A program made the position numbers and the translations under genes. A stretch of 64,000 bases of DNA, from NCBI GenBank assembly GCA_030849465.1, contig JARVLF010000024.1, forward strand, positions 1-64,000. Direction: 5' to 3'. Positions 38,570 through 49,153 of this stretch are shown piece after piece; within the stretch, counting starts at the first letter, position 1; each line of letters starts with the position of its first letter. The stretch is from Moesziomyces globuligerus. Lineage: Eukaryota; Basidiomycota; Ustilaginomycetes; Ustilaginales; Ustilaginaceae. The notes below the pieces were generated by a model. That model saw only the letters and a program-made list of their open reading frames with translations. It was not told where the DNA came from and searched no databases.

Positions 38570-41500
38570 ATGTCGTCGGGGATTCCGACCACACCCAACA
38601 TGCGCTCGGGCCTACCGACGCCATCGGCCGCTGCGAGGAGGATCTCACCGTCGCAAGCTGGGCTCAGTCCTGCCGCAGATAGCCCCAATACGAGGTTCAA
38701 AAAACAGACGCTCGCCGAAGCCATCTCGAACAATGACCCGGCCAAGTATCGTCTCTCTGGCTCCTCGCCCTCGGTCGCATCTCCGAGCGGCCGTGAAGAG
38801 GTGGACTCCGATGGCAATTCGCCTCTGCTCGTCGCAGGTCGTCTGCCTCGCGGCTCTCTCATCTCACGCCGCTCACATTCATCGCTGCGATCCGAGACGC
38901 CTCCCACCAGGCTTGCCCCGCTGCCCAGAGGCTCTCCCTCAGCATCCGAGTCGTCGCCAAGTTCCATCCATCCTATGGCCCGCAGTAGGAGCCCGTTCGC
39001 GCCACCAGCCGTAACGCCTCGGTCCGTGGCCACGCCCAAAAGGTATTCGGACATGCATGCGCGGGGCAGCCACACGCCTTCCCTCGTCAGCAGAACTCCC
39101 TCCCATACCTCTTCCACTGCGGCTTCTCGCGCAAGAGATTCCACGCGTCGCGGAAGGGAGCTCGAGATCGGCGACCTCGTTCGCATGGAGGGCTCCGAGC
39201 TCGTCGGCGTCCTTCGCCATCTCGGCTCAGTTCAGTTCAAGGCCGGCTTCTACGCTGGCCTCGAGCTCACCGGCGACAGCGTCGGCAAGGGAAAGAACGA
39301 TGGCAGCGTCCAAGGCACCCAATACTTTGCTTGCGCTCCGGGCAACGGTGTCTTCTGCCCTGCGTCCAAGGTCGTCGCCATCAACGATTCACCGCCCACA
39401 GCTGCCGTCGCCCGCCCAGCTTCCTCCTTGTCCAACAGGCCTTCTTCTCGTGCCTCGGACCTCCCCGATCGCCAAGGCGCTATCACACCCTCTCGACGCC
39501 GCGCCAGCACCATCTCCCGCCCAACTTCCGAAACTCCTTCGCGTGCCTCCTCTCGCATCAGCGTGCGGCCTCCCTCCACTACACCCGCAAGCAGACCAGC
39601 CTCGGCTTTGGCTACCTCTCGTCCGGCCAGCCGACTCACTGCACGCAAGAGCCTCGCCGCACCGGTCTCCCGCAACGGCGAAGATCCAGACTCGTCGCGC
39701 CAGCCAACCACCAGTGCTGGCCAGTCCAGCCCCGTACGGGTCCCCTCGACCTCGTCATCTTCCTTGGCGACCCGCACACCAAGGTCGTCCCTTGCAGGCG
39801 TGCGTGCGGCTTCGAGTGTGCTTCAGAGCACGCCGAGCATGGCCAAAAAGCGCCAAAGCTTGGGTGGCATCCCCACGCCGCGAGCTACCAAGGGCCGCGC
39901 CTCCATGTTTGCCCGTCCTGGCGTCATTCCCGCCGCGTCCGATTCCGCCATGCCTCCTCCTCCGAGCCCAACCAAAGATGGTCGCGCTGGTGGCGCATCC
40001 AGCGTGCTCTCCATGCGCTCCAATAGTCGACTCGGCCGCGATGCCTCGGATTTGGAAAGCTCGCCCGGCTCCAGGCAGGAGCCCAGCTCGACAGCGGATT
40101 CCAACCTCGAGAAGAATCGCATGCTGCTTGAACAGATGGACCTCACGCCGCGCAAGTCGGCCCAGCTCGCCGCGCGATCTCAATCCAGAGCAGAGAGTAG
40201 GGCAGGAATGCGTGACGGCGCAGTCGCTCTCGACGACTTCACGCATGACTCCGTCGCCGAAGCTGTCGTCCCCCTCTCTCTCTACGAGGAGCAGGTGGCC
40301 GACTATGACCGCCTCCGTCTGCAGCTGCAGGAGCTCGAAAAGCAGAATGTCGATCTGCGCCGCATGCAAGAGGCGAGGAAGGCGCGAGCCTCCGAAGCGC
40401 GCTCCAACGAGGCCATCCTCGAGGCTGAGCGCGTCAGGATGCGGGCCGAGGCGCGCGACAGGCAGACCGAGATGGAGGAAGAACGCCGTCTAGAAAGAGC
40501 CGACGAGTTCCGTCGCCGCAAGGAGATCGAGGAGCGCGAGAAAGAGCTCCGCGACAAGCTCAGCAAGACGGAGGACGATCATCAGAGCTATCAGCGAGAG
40601 GTCGAAAGCAAGCAGAAGAGCTTGCAGGTCAAGCTCGAGGCAAGCGAGCAGCTTGTCAAGGAGATGAAGGACCATATAGAGCAGGAATCCAAGGACCGAC
40701 AGCGAGGCGAATCGCAGGAAGCGCTCCAGACTCAGCTGCAGCTCAAAGATGCCGAGATCGACAGCCTGAAATCGTCGCTTCGCCGCCTGGAAGAAGAAGC
40801 ACAGTCGTCGCGAGACGCATTGAGCCGCCAGATCGACGAGCTCAAGGACGCTGGTCGCGAGACCATCAGTCTCTACGAGCAGAGAATCGAAGAGATCGAG
40901 AACGAGAGGGTCGAAGTGCTCGAGAATATGCAGCTGCTTCAAGACAAGGCGCAGGAGGCCATCCGGGCCGCCGAAGCTCGTGTCGAAGAGCTGCAAGCTG
41001 CACTCAACGCGCAGCAAAGCCGCGGCAGTGGCGGTTTCGAGGCTGGCAGCGCAGCAGCAATCGACAACGAGGCCCTGCGTGAGCAAGTGGCTCACCTTCA
41101 GGACAAGCTCGGCAAGTACGAGGACCAGATCTCGGAGGCGGCGCTGAACTTGGAGAAGGAGAAGGAGTATGCGCAAAAGCGGCGCGAAAAGTCGCACGAG
41201 GTCGAGACGAGCCTCAAGAATGAGCTCAAGCGGATGCGGGCCGAGGCGGATCGTACGAACAGGACGAGCAAGGAACAGCTGGCGTTGCTCGAGGAGACGC
41301 GCCATGCTCTGCAGGAGAGCCAGCAGGCTCTGGAACGCGAACGAGCAGAGCTCGAGGGGCTCAGGCTAGACGCTGAGAACTTCACTGCGCTCAAGAGCGG
41401 CTCCGAGGGCCTCGGGGCGTCCAATGCGGCAAGTCAGGAGTGGCGGAGCGAGAAAGCCAAGCTCGAAACTGAGCTCGCACGACAGAAGCAGGATAAGACA

Positions 41501-42487
41501 GCGCGAGACGACGAGATCCGCCAGCTCCGCATGCGCCTGGAGGAGACAAACTCAAGCATCAGGGCAAGCCAAGACGGAGAGGTAGAGGGCAGCGCTTCGC
41601 GAAGCGATGCGCATCGGCTGTCGCAAGCGTCGGTCGGGAGCACGAGCAGCTATCTCAAGTCATCTCATCGGATGTCGTCGAACGGAGCATACGCAGGCAG
41701 TGAGGCATCGGTGGCGTCGTCAACGAACCAGATGTCGGGGCTGAGCTACCTCGTACGTCAGCTGAGCGACGAGAACAACGACATGAAGACCAAGCACAGG
41801 CTGCTCGAGACGGAGCTCAAGACGCGCGTGCATGACGCCGAGACCAAATCGCGTGCGCTCGAGCTGACGGTGGAGTCGCTGCGAGGGCAGCTCGAGGCGC
41901 GCGAAGACGGCGAAGGAGGCGTCGCAGAGACGACGGAGCTCGCCGAAAGGCTGGCGGACAGCGAAGCGCGGCTTCAGTCGAGTGAGAGCACGCTGGTGCA
42001 GCTGCGGACGACGCTGGAGGCGACCAAGATGGAGCGCAAGGAGACGGCGGACTCGCTGCAGAAGGAGGTGTCGCAACTCGAGTCGCTGGTCGAGGCGCGC
42101 ATCTTCCGCGAGGAAGAGCTGGTGGCGGAGGTGGAGCGGCTGTCGCGCAAGCTCGAGGAGCGCAGCCCTGCGCGTCGATTTTTGAAGCTCGGGCCGGAAG
42201 AGGCCAAGCCGCCGTCGGAGGTAGACACTGCAAAGACTCGAGCGGTGGGCACAGCAAGCAAGATGGCCGCAGCGGCGGACGAGGAGGAGGAGCTCAACTT
42301 TTGCGGGCTGTGTTCGCAGCGCGGACACTCTGTGGAAAGCTGTTCCAAGCTTGAGGACGCTCCGAACCGCGAAGCTCCTCGAGCCGGCACGGCCGACGGA
42401 GCTCAGGGGGGCGCAGAGCCGTGCGACGATTGCGGCGAAGTGGGTCACCGCTTCGAAGATTGTCCCTATGCCGCCGAGATCTTCTAA
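38570..42487 (+). CDS. CLIP-170-like microtubule plus-end protein
   Basis: A 1305-residue protein from the ATG at 38570 (MSSGIPTTPNM). A Ser/Pro/Arg-rich basic region precedes one CAP-Gly domain (about 197-270): IGDLVRMEGSELVGVLRHLG, FYAGLELTGDSVGKGKNDGS with the GKNDG tubulin/EB-tail pocket, and the closing CAPGNGVFCPASKV. Another basic Ser-rich linker follows, then a long coiled coil (about 570-1200, Glu/Arg/Leu/Gln heptads) for dimerisation. The C-terminus has two CCHC zinc knuckles, C-x2-C-x4-H-x4-C, near 1245 and 1288, and ends in AAEIF, similar to the EEY/F-type acidic-aromatic tail. It should track growing microtubule ends and capture dynein/dynactin; the S. pombe relative is Tip1, the yeast one Bik1. 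The single CAP-Gly matches the fungal form. Confidence 0.92.
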   Translation: MSSGIPTTPNMRSGLPTPSAAARRISPSQAGLSPAADSPNTRFKKQTLAEAISNNDPAKYRLSGSSPSVASPSGREEVDSDGNSPLLVAGRLPRGSLISRRSHSSLRSETPPTRLAPLPRGSPSASESSPSSIHPMARSRSPFAPPAVTPRSVATPKRYSDMHARGSHTPSLVSRTPSHTSSTAASRARDSTRRGRELEIGDLVRMEGSELVGVLRHLGSVQFKAGFYAGLELTGDSVGKGKNDGSVQGTQYFACAPGNGVFCPASKVVAINDSPPTAAVARPASSLSNRPSSRASDLPDRQGAITPSRRRASTISRPTSETPSRASSRISVRPPSTTPASRPASALATSRPASRLTARKSLAAPVSRNGEDPDSSRQPTTSAGQSSPVRVPSTSSSSLATRTPRSSLAGVRAASSVLQSTPSMAKKRQSLGGIPTPRATKGRASMFARPGVIPAASDSAMPPPPSPTKDGRAGGASSVLSMRSNSRLGRDASDLESSPGSRQEPSSTADSNLEKNRMLLEQMDLTPRKSAQLAARSQSRAESRAGMRDGAVALDDFTHDSVAEAVVPLSLYEEQVADYDRLRLQLQELEKQNVDLRRMQEARKARASEARSNEAILEAERVRMRAEARDRQTEMEEERRLERADEFRRRKEIEEREKELRDKLSKTEDDHQSYQREVESKQKSLQVKLEASEQLVKEMKDHIEQESKDRQRGESQEALQTQLQLKDAEIDSLKSSLRRLEEEAQSSRDALSRQIDELKDAGRETISLYEQRIEEIENERVEVLENMQLLQDKAQEAIRAAEARVEELQAALNAQQSRGSGGFEAGSAAAIDNEALREQVAHLQDKLGKYEDQISEAALNLEKEKEYAQKRREKSHEVETSLKNELKRMRAEADRTNRTSKEQLALLEETRHALQESQQALERERAELEGLRLDAENFTALKSGSEGLGASNAASQEWRSEKAKLETELARQKQDKTARDDEIRQLRMRLEETNSSIRASQDGEVEGSASRSDAHRLSQASVGSTSSYLKSSHRMSSNGAYAGSEASVASSTNQMSGLSYLVRQLSDENNDMKTKHRLLETELKTRVHDAETKSRALELTVESLRGQLEAREDGEGGVAETTELAERLADSEARLQSSESTLVQLRTTLEATKMERKETADSLQKEVSQLESLVEARIFREEELVAEVERLSRKLEERSPARRFLKLGPEEAKPPSEVDTAKTRAVGTASKMAAAADEEEELNFCGLCSQRGHSVESCSKLEDAPNREAPRAGTADGAQGGAEPCDDCGEVGHRFEDCPYAAEIF

Positions 42488-43967
42488 GCACGATGGCCTT
42501 CACAGATCCGTCCGAGCCCGCACACGATCAAGCGCAATTCAGTGTCATGGTTCCTTTGTGTGTGATACAAAGAGGGATTTTCCAAGCCATCATTTTCGGG
42601 GTGGGATTTCGTTCATTCTTTCCTTGCGAATATTCAAAAGGCTTGCGAGGGACCGCCTACTACTCCCGGTCTTGCAGGCAGAATTGCGAATCACACGTGT
42701 TGTCGCTGGATCTCGTGTCTTGCATACCTTTGGAGGCTGGCTTGAACGGTGGCGCTGGCATGATACAGAGCGGGACGGTGCGTGCAGCAGCGCCGAGCGG
42801 GTCGGATTGGAGGGTGGCTGGCTAGGGATGCTCGATCCGACGCCACAGCGGGAAAGCGGCGGGAGAAGTCACGTGACTTGACGCGGCGAAGACGCGCTGG
42901 ATGGCAGACGCGTGAGGAAATTAGAGTGTCGCACCTTTTAGGCCTTTTTCCGTTTCTTTTCCATTTTCTGGAGCATTTTCGACTGAAGTTGGGATGGGAA
43001 AAGCGTGTGCCACTAGCGCAAGGGGCAGATTGAGGGGTGCGGGGGGTCGGAGGAATAAAGCAACTTGGGTGGAATGAGATCTGATCTGCAAGACATGCCA
43101 AACGAGGCACGCCGGGTTTAGGCGAAAGTCGAGATGCGAGCGAGAGCGTGCCACAGCCGTGGGCTCGGTGGCGTCTGCGACCATGCGAGCCCGGGGCTCG
43201 CCTCGTCGTGCCTCGAGTCTCCAACTTGACGCCACGCTTCTCGCTGGCCAAGCTCGTTGCGACGCAATGGAGAGATGATGTCTAGCGCCTCCTTTTTGTC
43301 GCCTTCCGACGGCAAACGGAGGATGAGCGTGAAAGCGACGGCTGCATTCTTTGCGTGCTTCCTGCGCCTGCGGTGCATCTGGTTCGAGCATGGCCTGGCT
43401 GCTGCGAAAAGATAGGAAGAGCGAGTGACGAGGGCAAGGAGAAGTCGAGGTGGCGTCTCGAGGTCGGCAGCGGCTATCACGCATGCAGGTGCTGCACGGT
43501 ACGGTACGGAACGGCAGGGCACGGTATGCCGCCCTGAACTGCGCTGCGCTGCACTGCACGAAGCGGTTTCTAGCAAGACCCCAAGCGCACCCCAAGCGGG
43601 CCCCAAGCAGGCGCGACCTGACGTGCGTGCTAAATGTGGGCTTTTGGCCGACCCGACGTGGAGAAGAAAAGCAAGGCAGGGCGGCTCAGGGTCTCGTTTT
43701 CGACAGTCGGTTCTGTAAAAGGCAGTGGATTGGCGGACGAGGACGCGCTCTGCTTACTCGGCGCCTGGAGAAAAGCAAAAAAGGAAATGCAAAAAGAAAC
43801 AAAATCCAAGGAATCCGATTTTTGAGACTCGGGCAAGGGTGTATTTTTTCGAGACGCGCGTTGGACTGGCGAGGTAGCGCGGTGGCGCGTTCCAGCGCTG
43901 AGCCTCGGCGAAGCAGGGCGAAGCGAGGCGCAGTCAGCGGTTCGGCCCATCCGCACGCTGCGGTTGG

Positions 43968-43988
43968 CCCCCCCCCCCCCTCCCCCCC
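43968..43988. repeat. Poly-C tract
   Basis: Thirteen C, one T, then seven C in the intergenic region upstream of WEE1. Potential i-motif/G-quadruplex sequence; also prone to sequencing error. Confidence 0.9.
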
Positions 43989-44114
43989 TCCTTCCCCTGG
44001 ACAGCGGCACGCTTGCTTTCTCCACGGCGCGCTTTCAAGGCGTGTCTTTTGGGCCAAACTCCACCGGAGCAGAGCCGACACGCTCGCATGCTCGACCGCA
44101 CCGCTTGCAACGCC

Positions 44115-44160
44115 TCCATCTCCATCTCTACCTCTGTCTCTATCTCTATCTCTCCTTGTC
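44115..44160. repeat. TCTATC-type pyrimidine microsatellite
   Basis: Imperfect hexamers (CATCTC, TACCTC, TATCTC) in the presumed WEE1 leader. Confidence 0.75.
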
Positions 44161-44665
44161 TCTTTCGCGCATCGCCTGCTCAGCTTCGGCCTTTCCGACA
44201 CCGCACACTGCGCCCACCTGCCGCCATCCATCCGCACTGCGTCTGCATCCGAGCTCTGCCTTCTTATCGCCACCACCATCACTACCTTGGCCGATCGCGT
44301 GTCGCATCCACGCCCGCTCCGCTTCCAACATCATCTTAGCCAGTCGGAGTCCTTGCGCATCCGCAGTACCCGGATCCTCCCTTTCAGTATTCTGAAGCTG
44401 CTCAGCTTCACGTCCGTATCAGCGGCGCCGTTCTTAACCTAGTCCACATCACATACACCCGCAGCGCACATCTCAGCTTCTCTCCACCTTCCCTCGGCCC
44501 CACGCAAACACATACACATCACTCATGCAACACCACGCTGCATCGAGCTAAGCACTCTCTCGTTCTTCCAGTCGGTGCTGGCCTCGGTTCACACGGCTCA
44601 CACGGCTCACACTTGCAACGCATCGCTGTGCTTCGCCGTGCGTCGGTGACCGTCTTTCAAACGTC

Positions 44666-47600
44666 ATGACCCAACCGGACGACTCGTTCATCTCGCCCAA
44701 GAAGCCCTCGCCGCCGCTGCGAGCCATCGACGTGCAACTGCACACACAACCCACCATGACGCCTCCGCCCAGCTTCGGCGCGCAAGCCTACCACAAGTCG
44801 CCCTTCGCCTCCTGGATGGACCACCTTCCCTCCGTCCCATCCACAGAGTCGCGCGCACAATCGGGTTGCATCCCGCGCTCCCACGCATTCGCCGCGCTTG
44901 CTCCCCTCTCCAAGCTCTCTCCAACCGAAGAGTGCCATCCTATCGACCTCGATCCATCCGAACACGACCAGCTCGTCTCGTACGCCAGCATCAAGAGGAC
45001 CATCCCGCTTCAGCATCTTCCCCCTTTCGCCGACCACGACCCCGCATCCGAAGATGCCCACCTCGGCCGCTGGCATCATCGTGGCATCAGCAACGGCTCC
45101 GGATCCGACGTCAGCGCTGCTTCCGCCGCTGCCGGCATCGAGCTCAACGCCATCCCGGGCCCCTCGTCCCAGCCCATGCTACGCGCAGGCTCGCGCTCTC
45201 TCTTTGGCTCCTCCGACTCGCACCGCAGGACCGACGACGTGGACATGGACGTCGATTCGGACCAGGACGACGTACACGCACATGCTCCCGCCTCGCCTTC
45301 GCCCTTTTGCGAGCAGCCCCTCCTCAACGACTCGGCTCACAACTTCAGCATCGACCTCGGCGAACCGATGCTGCAGCCCGGAACCAGACCCTCCCATCGT
45401 CTCAGCCGGAAATCCTCCTCCAACACCACCCACACTCTCGCCACCTCGTCGTCAATGACCAGCAACGGTGCGTCCCAACGTCATCGCCCGCCGCGCTCTC
45501 GCATCCCTTCTACAGCAAGTCCGCCGCTCCCAGCACATCCATCCCCGCGCCTGACCACGCCCGCACGACAGCGCTCGGCCACCGGCGCCGGCATGGATCT
45601 TGACGACCCGATGCATGTCACCGTCTCGGCAACCCAGCCACGAGCTCCCCATCGTGCCCGCGCTTCGTCGTCTGCTGCGCTCCACCGACCTCTCACCGAA
45701 TTCCTCACACCGCGCAGCGCCAGCGCATCCGCTGGCCTCGGGGACAAGCTGCCCGGCGTCGCAAATCTCTTCGAATTCGCTACTCAGCCGCGTCCCGTTA
45801 TTCGCCCCACAGACCGCGATGCAGAGACCACGCCGCTCCGCGACTCGAGGCGAAGGCCGCTCAACCTTTCCATGAGCTCTTTCCCCACAGCCAAGCTCTT
45901 CGAGGACGAGATCGAAGCCGCAAAGTCATCCACTCGTCCGAGCGCAAGCGATGCCATGCCCACTAACCTCGCTCACGAGCCCCTCGATCTCGTATCCACC
46001 CCAGCCCGTCGCTCCGTCGCGCGCTCCCGCGGCTTTGGCAGTGACAGCTCGGCACAGTTCCTCGACACGCCCCAATCCGCCACTCCGCATCGTCTCTTTG
46101 GCGCCATCCACGCCAACACTCCCGCTGACGACAGCGGTGTGGCCTTCATCGAGGCCGACGCAAGCATCAAAAGCAATCGTAAGCGAATGGGCTCGGCACT
46201 TGCACCCACCAAGGATTCACCTGCCCCCTCACCATCTCTTCTCAGCAACATGCTAGAGGGGCTTTCGTCGCCATCCCAGGACGCCCTTCGTCGTCAGGAA
46301 TCAGCATTCCACCGTGACACGGCAGCCGTCCGCGCTTCCAACCGGAGTGGTCTGCATTCCTTCGGTCCCAAGGAGAGGTCATCGCTCATGCATGAGACTC
46401 GCTTCTCCACCCCGAGCGAAGGCGGCTCCGTCAACTCGTCGCCCGACCCCATTCCGCGCGTACGCTCCAGGACCAGCACCAGCACGGTCAGTCCCGCAAG
46501 GCGCCTTCACGAACGCAGGACGACGTCCGAGTCCATGGATCCAGCTTCGACTCAGTACCTCACTCCGCAGAACTTCAAAAGCGTCAAACCGCTGCAGGCT
46601 GCCTTCATGTCGACGGGCCTCGTTTCCAAGCGCAACCGCGCCCGCGAGAACTCCGAGGGCGCAGACGCATCGGCCGACTCCTTTCAGTTTCCACCCAAGC
46701 CACCCAACTTTGGCCACGCGCTCGGATTGCGAGAGGTGGTCGCCGCAGCATCCGCACACGCCTCGGTGGACCGCAACACCCACGCAATGCCTGACACGCC
46801 CGTCAAGAAGGCTACCACAACACCCCTCGTGCCCTTCCCCAAGTTTGCACCCGCTCTGCGCGGCCAAATCGGCGTCAACACTGCAGCGCTCGGACCGTCG
46901 CCCTTGGGCGCGCCCTCTCCCGCAAAAGATCTGGCTTTGGCTTCGAACAGCATCGGCGCAGGCTCGCCCGTCCTGCCAGACTCTTGCGACAGCCCGACGC
47001 TCAACCTCATGCATCTCGGTCTGCCGAACGCCAGCACTCCCGCGTCGCTGACCGGCCGCCACGGCAATGCCTTTGCCAACCTTCCTCGCAGTCGCCGCTC
47101 TACCCGTCCAGACGACTTGCAAGACTCTCACTCGCTGGCTCAGGACGACATTACCGAGGATGAAGGCAACCTCTCGGACGTTTCTCACAGTCCCAGTCTT
47201 CAGTCGGGACGCATCCGAAACGTGCACAGGCTGCAAAAGGGCAAGCGCATGATCACAACGCCCTCATCCAGCGGCACACATGCGCCAACGCGAAAGATGC
47301 TCTCGGTCGACACGGTCAAGGCGGCAGGTGCGCCCAAGACGCTGCGCGTGCGTTCCGCCGGTCTGGGCAAGCGAACCATGAGCCGCCACGCGAGTTTCGC
47401 CCGAGACGCCCAAAACGGCGCCGACGGCATCGCCGATGCAGATGCGGATGGTCTGCCGCCCTCGACGCCGTTGATGTCCCACGCCATGCTGGCGCCCGGT
47501 GAGGAAGACATGGCACCCATGACGCCAACACGCAACGCAACGCAGATCAAGTGGTTCGAGGCGGCCCAGGTGTTGACCACGCCCTCGCCGTCGTCTCGAC

Positions 47601-49153
47601 GCCAGGCGGCTCTCAAGCTGCGCGCGCATCGGCTCGAACTCATGCAGACTCGTCGCAAATCGCGACTCTCAGAGACGTCGACGTGCCAGGAGACACCCCA
47701 GAAGGCGACGCCGGGAGCCTCGGCGCTGCTGCTCGGCGCGAATGACGTGTCGCGAGCGCACGAGCACAGCTTCCTCGAGTCGGCTTTCAACGTTGAGGAG
47801 ACCATCGGGTCAGGTGAGTTCAGCGAGGTGCTCAAGGCGGTATCCAAGTCGACCGGCTACGCCTATGCGGTCAAGCGCATGAAGAAGTCCTACCTGGGAC
47901 CGCGCGACCGACTCCGCCGGCTCGAGGAGGTCGACGTGCTCCGAGCCCTGTCCACGTCCGGCAAACCGCATCCCAACATTGTCTCACTGTTTGGAGCATG
48001 GGAGGAGGAGGGCCATCTGCACCTGCAGCTTGAGCTCTGCCCGCTTGGCTCGCTGGCGTTCTTCCTGGAGGAGTACGGGCAGCAGGTGGGTGCGCTGGAC
48101 GAGCCTCGGCTGTGGAAGATCCTCGCCGAGCTGTCGAGCGGCGTATCCTACATCCACGCGCATAACATCCTTCATTTGGACCTCAAGCCGGCCAACGTGC
48201 TCATCACGGAGCACGGCACGCTCAAGATCGGCGACTTTGGCATGGCGACGCGCTGGCCTCTGGTGGATGCAGAGACGACACTGCGCGGCGCTGGACTGGA
48301 CGCGGATGTGCGGCAGAGCGCGCTCGAGCAGGTGGCGGAGCCGTGGCCCTCGCAGCGCGGACTCGAGCGCGAGGGTGATCGGGTGTATCTGGCACCCGAG
48401 GTGATCTTCCACGGGCAGTACAGCAAGGCAGCAGACGTGTTCAGCCTGGGACTCATCGTGCTCGAGGCGGCGGGCAACGTGGAGCTGCCGGACAACGGAG
48501 AGCCGTGGCAGAAGCTGCGGCGGGACGATTTCTCGGACGTGGACCTATCCGCGCTGAGCGCGCCGCTGCTGCGGGTGCTGACACGGCTGCTGTGCTCAGA
48601 GCCGGAGGAGCGTGCGACGATGGACGAGATCAGCGCGCTGCCGACGGTGGCATGCGTGCGGACGATCATGTCGCGCGGGCTGTCGGCGAGCGAGATGGAC
48701 CAGCTGCCCGAGTTCAGCGAATCATCGACGTCGGGCTCGCTGGTGGGCCTGGCGGAGAGTGCGTCGGCGCAGTCGATGCGCAGCGAGCAGTCGACGCGCA
48801 CGCTCGGGCTGAGCGACTCGGAGACAGGCTCGAGCGCGGCAGATGTGCTGTCGGAGACGGACTCGGCGTTGGGCCTGTGCGGCCTGTCGTCGTCGCTGTC
48901 AGCGCAGACGTCCATCTCGACGTCGACCAGCTCCTTTTCAACGAGCGCAGTGATCCGTGTGCGCGGCGCGCTGATCCAAGAGCCCGAGGAGGAGTTCATG
49001 CGCGAGGTGCTCGCTGCCGACGCCGACGAGCCCCGGCCACATCAGGTCAAGGGTGGCGATCGAAGTCGCTGGACGGAACGGCCTGCGCTGGTGGCCGTTC
49101 AGCCTGTACAGTACACAGGTAGACACGGCACGGGGATGGAGTTGGACGGCTGA
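44666..49153 (+). CDS. WEE1: Wee1-type cell-cycle inhibitory kinase
   Basis: A 1495-residue protein from the ATG at 44666. About 1030 residues of Ser/Pro/Thr-rich disordered sequence, with many S/T-P sites suited to CDK feedback phosphorylation, precede the kinase domain (about 1035-1340): ETIGSGEFSEVLKAV loop, YAVKRMKK catalytic Lys, HLDLKPANVLI (~1170), KIGDFGMATRW (~1190), EGDRVYLAPEVI, and AADVFSLGLIVLEAAGNVEL. The E-G-D-x2-Y-L-A-P-E activation segment, the HLDLKPAN loop and the G-N-V-E-L-P after helix F are typical of Wee1/Swe1/Mik1. It should phosphorylate the inhibitory Tyr of Cdk1 in the nucleus or at the septin ring and hold G2. A Ser-rich tail of about 150 residues follows. Length is large compared with S. 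pombe Wee1 (877). Confidence 0.92.
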   Translation: MTQPDDSFISPKKPSPPLRAIDVQLHTQPTMTPPPSFGAQAYHKSPFASWMDHLPSVPSTESRAQSGCIPRSHAFAALAPLSKLSPTEECHPIDLDPSEHDQLVSYASIKRTIPLQHLPPFADHDPASEDAHLGRWHHRGISNGSGSDVSAASAAAGIELNAIPGPSSQPMLRAGSRSLFGSSDSHRRTDDVDMDVDSDQDDVHAHAPASPSPFCEQPLLNDSAHNFSIDLGEPMLQPGTRPSHRLSRKSSSNTTHTLATSSSMTSNGASQRHRPPRSRIPSTASPPLPAHPSPRLTTPARQRSATGAGMDLDDPMHVTVSATQPRAPHRARASSSAALHRPLTEFLTPRSASASAGLGDKLPGVANLFEFATQPRPVIRPTDRDAETTPLRDSRRRPLNLSMSSFPTAKLFEDEIEAAKSSTRPSASDAMPTNLAHEPLDLVSTPARRSVARSRGFGSDSSAQFLDTPQSATPHRLFGAIHANTPADDSGVAFIEADASIKSNRKRMGSALAPTKDSPAPSPSLLSNMLEGLSSPSQDALRRQESAFHRDTAAVRASNRSGLHSFGPKERSSLMHETRFSTPSEGGSVNSSPDPIPRVRSRTSTSTVSPARRLHERRTTSESMDPASTQYLTPQNFKSVKPLQAAFMSTGLVSKRNRARENSEGADASADSFQFPPKPPNFGHALGLREVVAAASAHASVDRNTHAMPDTPVKKATTTPLVPFPKFAPALRGQIGVNTAALGPSPLGAPSPAKDLALASNSIGAGSPVLPDSCDSPTLNLMHLGLPNASTPASLTGRHGNAFANLPRSRRSTRPDDLQDSHSLAQDDITEDEGNLSDVSHSPSLQSGRIRNVHRLQKGKRMITTPSSSGTHAPTRKMLSVDTVKAAGAPKTLRVRSAGLGKRTMSRHASFARDAQNGADGIADADADGLPPSTPLMSHAMLAPGEEDMAPMTPTRNATQIKWFEAAQVLTTPSPSSRRQAALKLRAHRLELMQTRRKSRLSETSTCQETPQKATPGASALLLGANDVSRAHEHSFLESAFNVEETIGSGEFSEVLKAVSKSTGYAYAVKRMKKSYLGPRDRLRRLEEVDVLRALSTSGKPHPNIVSLFGAWEEEGHLHLQLELCPLGSLAFFLEEYGQQVGALDEPRLWKILAELSSGVSYIHAHNILHLDLKPANVLITEHGTLKIGDFGMATRWPLVDAETTLRGAGLDADVRQSALEQVAEPWPSQRGLEREGDRVYLAPEVIFHGQYSKAADVFSLGLIVLEAAGNVELPDNGEPWQKLRRDDFSDVDLSALSAPLLRVLTRLLCSEPEERATMDEISALPTVACVRTIMSRGLSASEMDQLPEFSESSTSGSLVGLAESASAQSMRSEQSTRTLGLSDSETGSSAADVLSETDSALGLCGLSSSLSAQTSISTSTSSFSTSAVIRVRGALIQEPEEEFMREVLAADADEPRPHQVKGGDRSRWTERPALVAVQPVQYTGRHGTGMELDG

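Larger units (their letters stand above)
42488..44665. promoter_or_regulatory. Intergenic region and leader of WEE1
   Basis: About 2.2 kb with no supportable gene. It holds a C13-T-C7 homopolymer tract (43968-43988), a TCTATC-type pyrimidine microsatellite (44115-44160), and long CT-rich leader sequence before the WEE1 ATG. A tandem ACGGT/ACGGA patch lies near 43496-43515. Confidence 0.5.

Noticed and set aside
43450..44442. 330-codon frame upstream of WEE1
   Set aside because: Starts at GTG, crosses the poly-C tract and the CT-rich leader, and its translation is low-complexity Arg/Pro/Ser/Leu. Best explained by leader composition.
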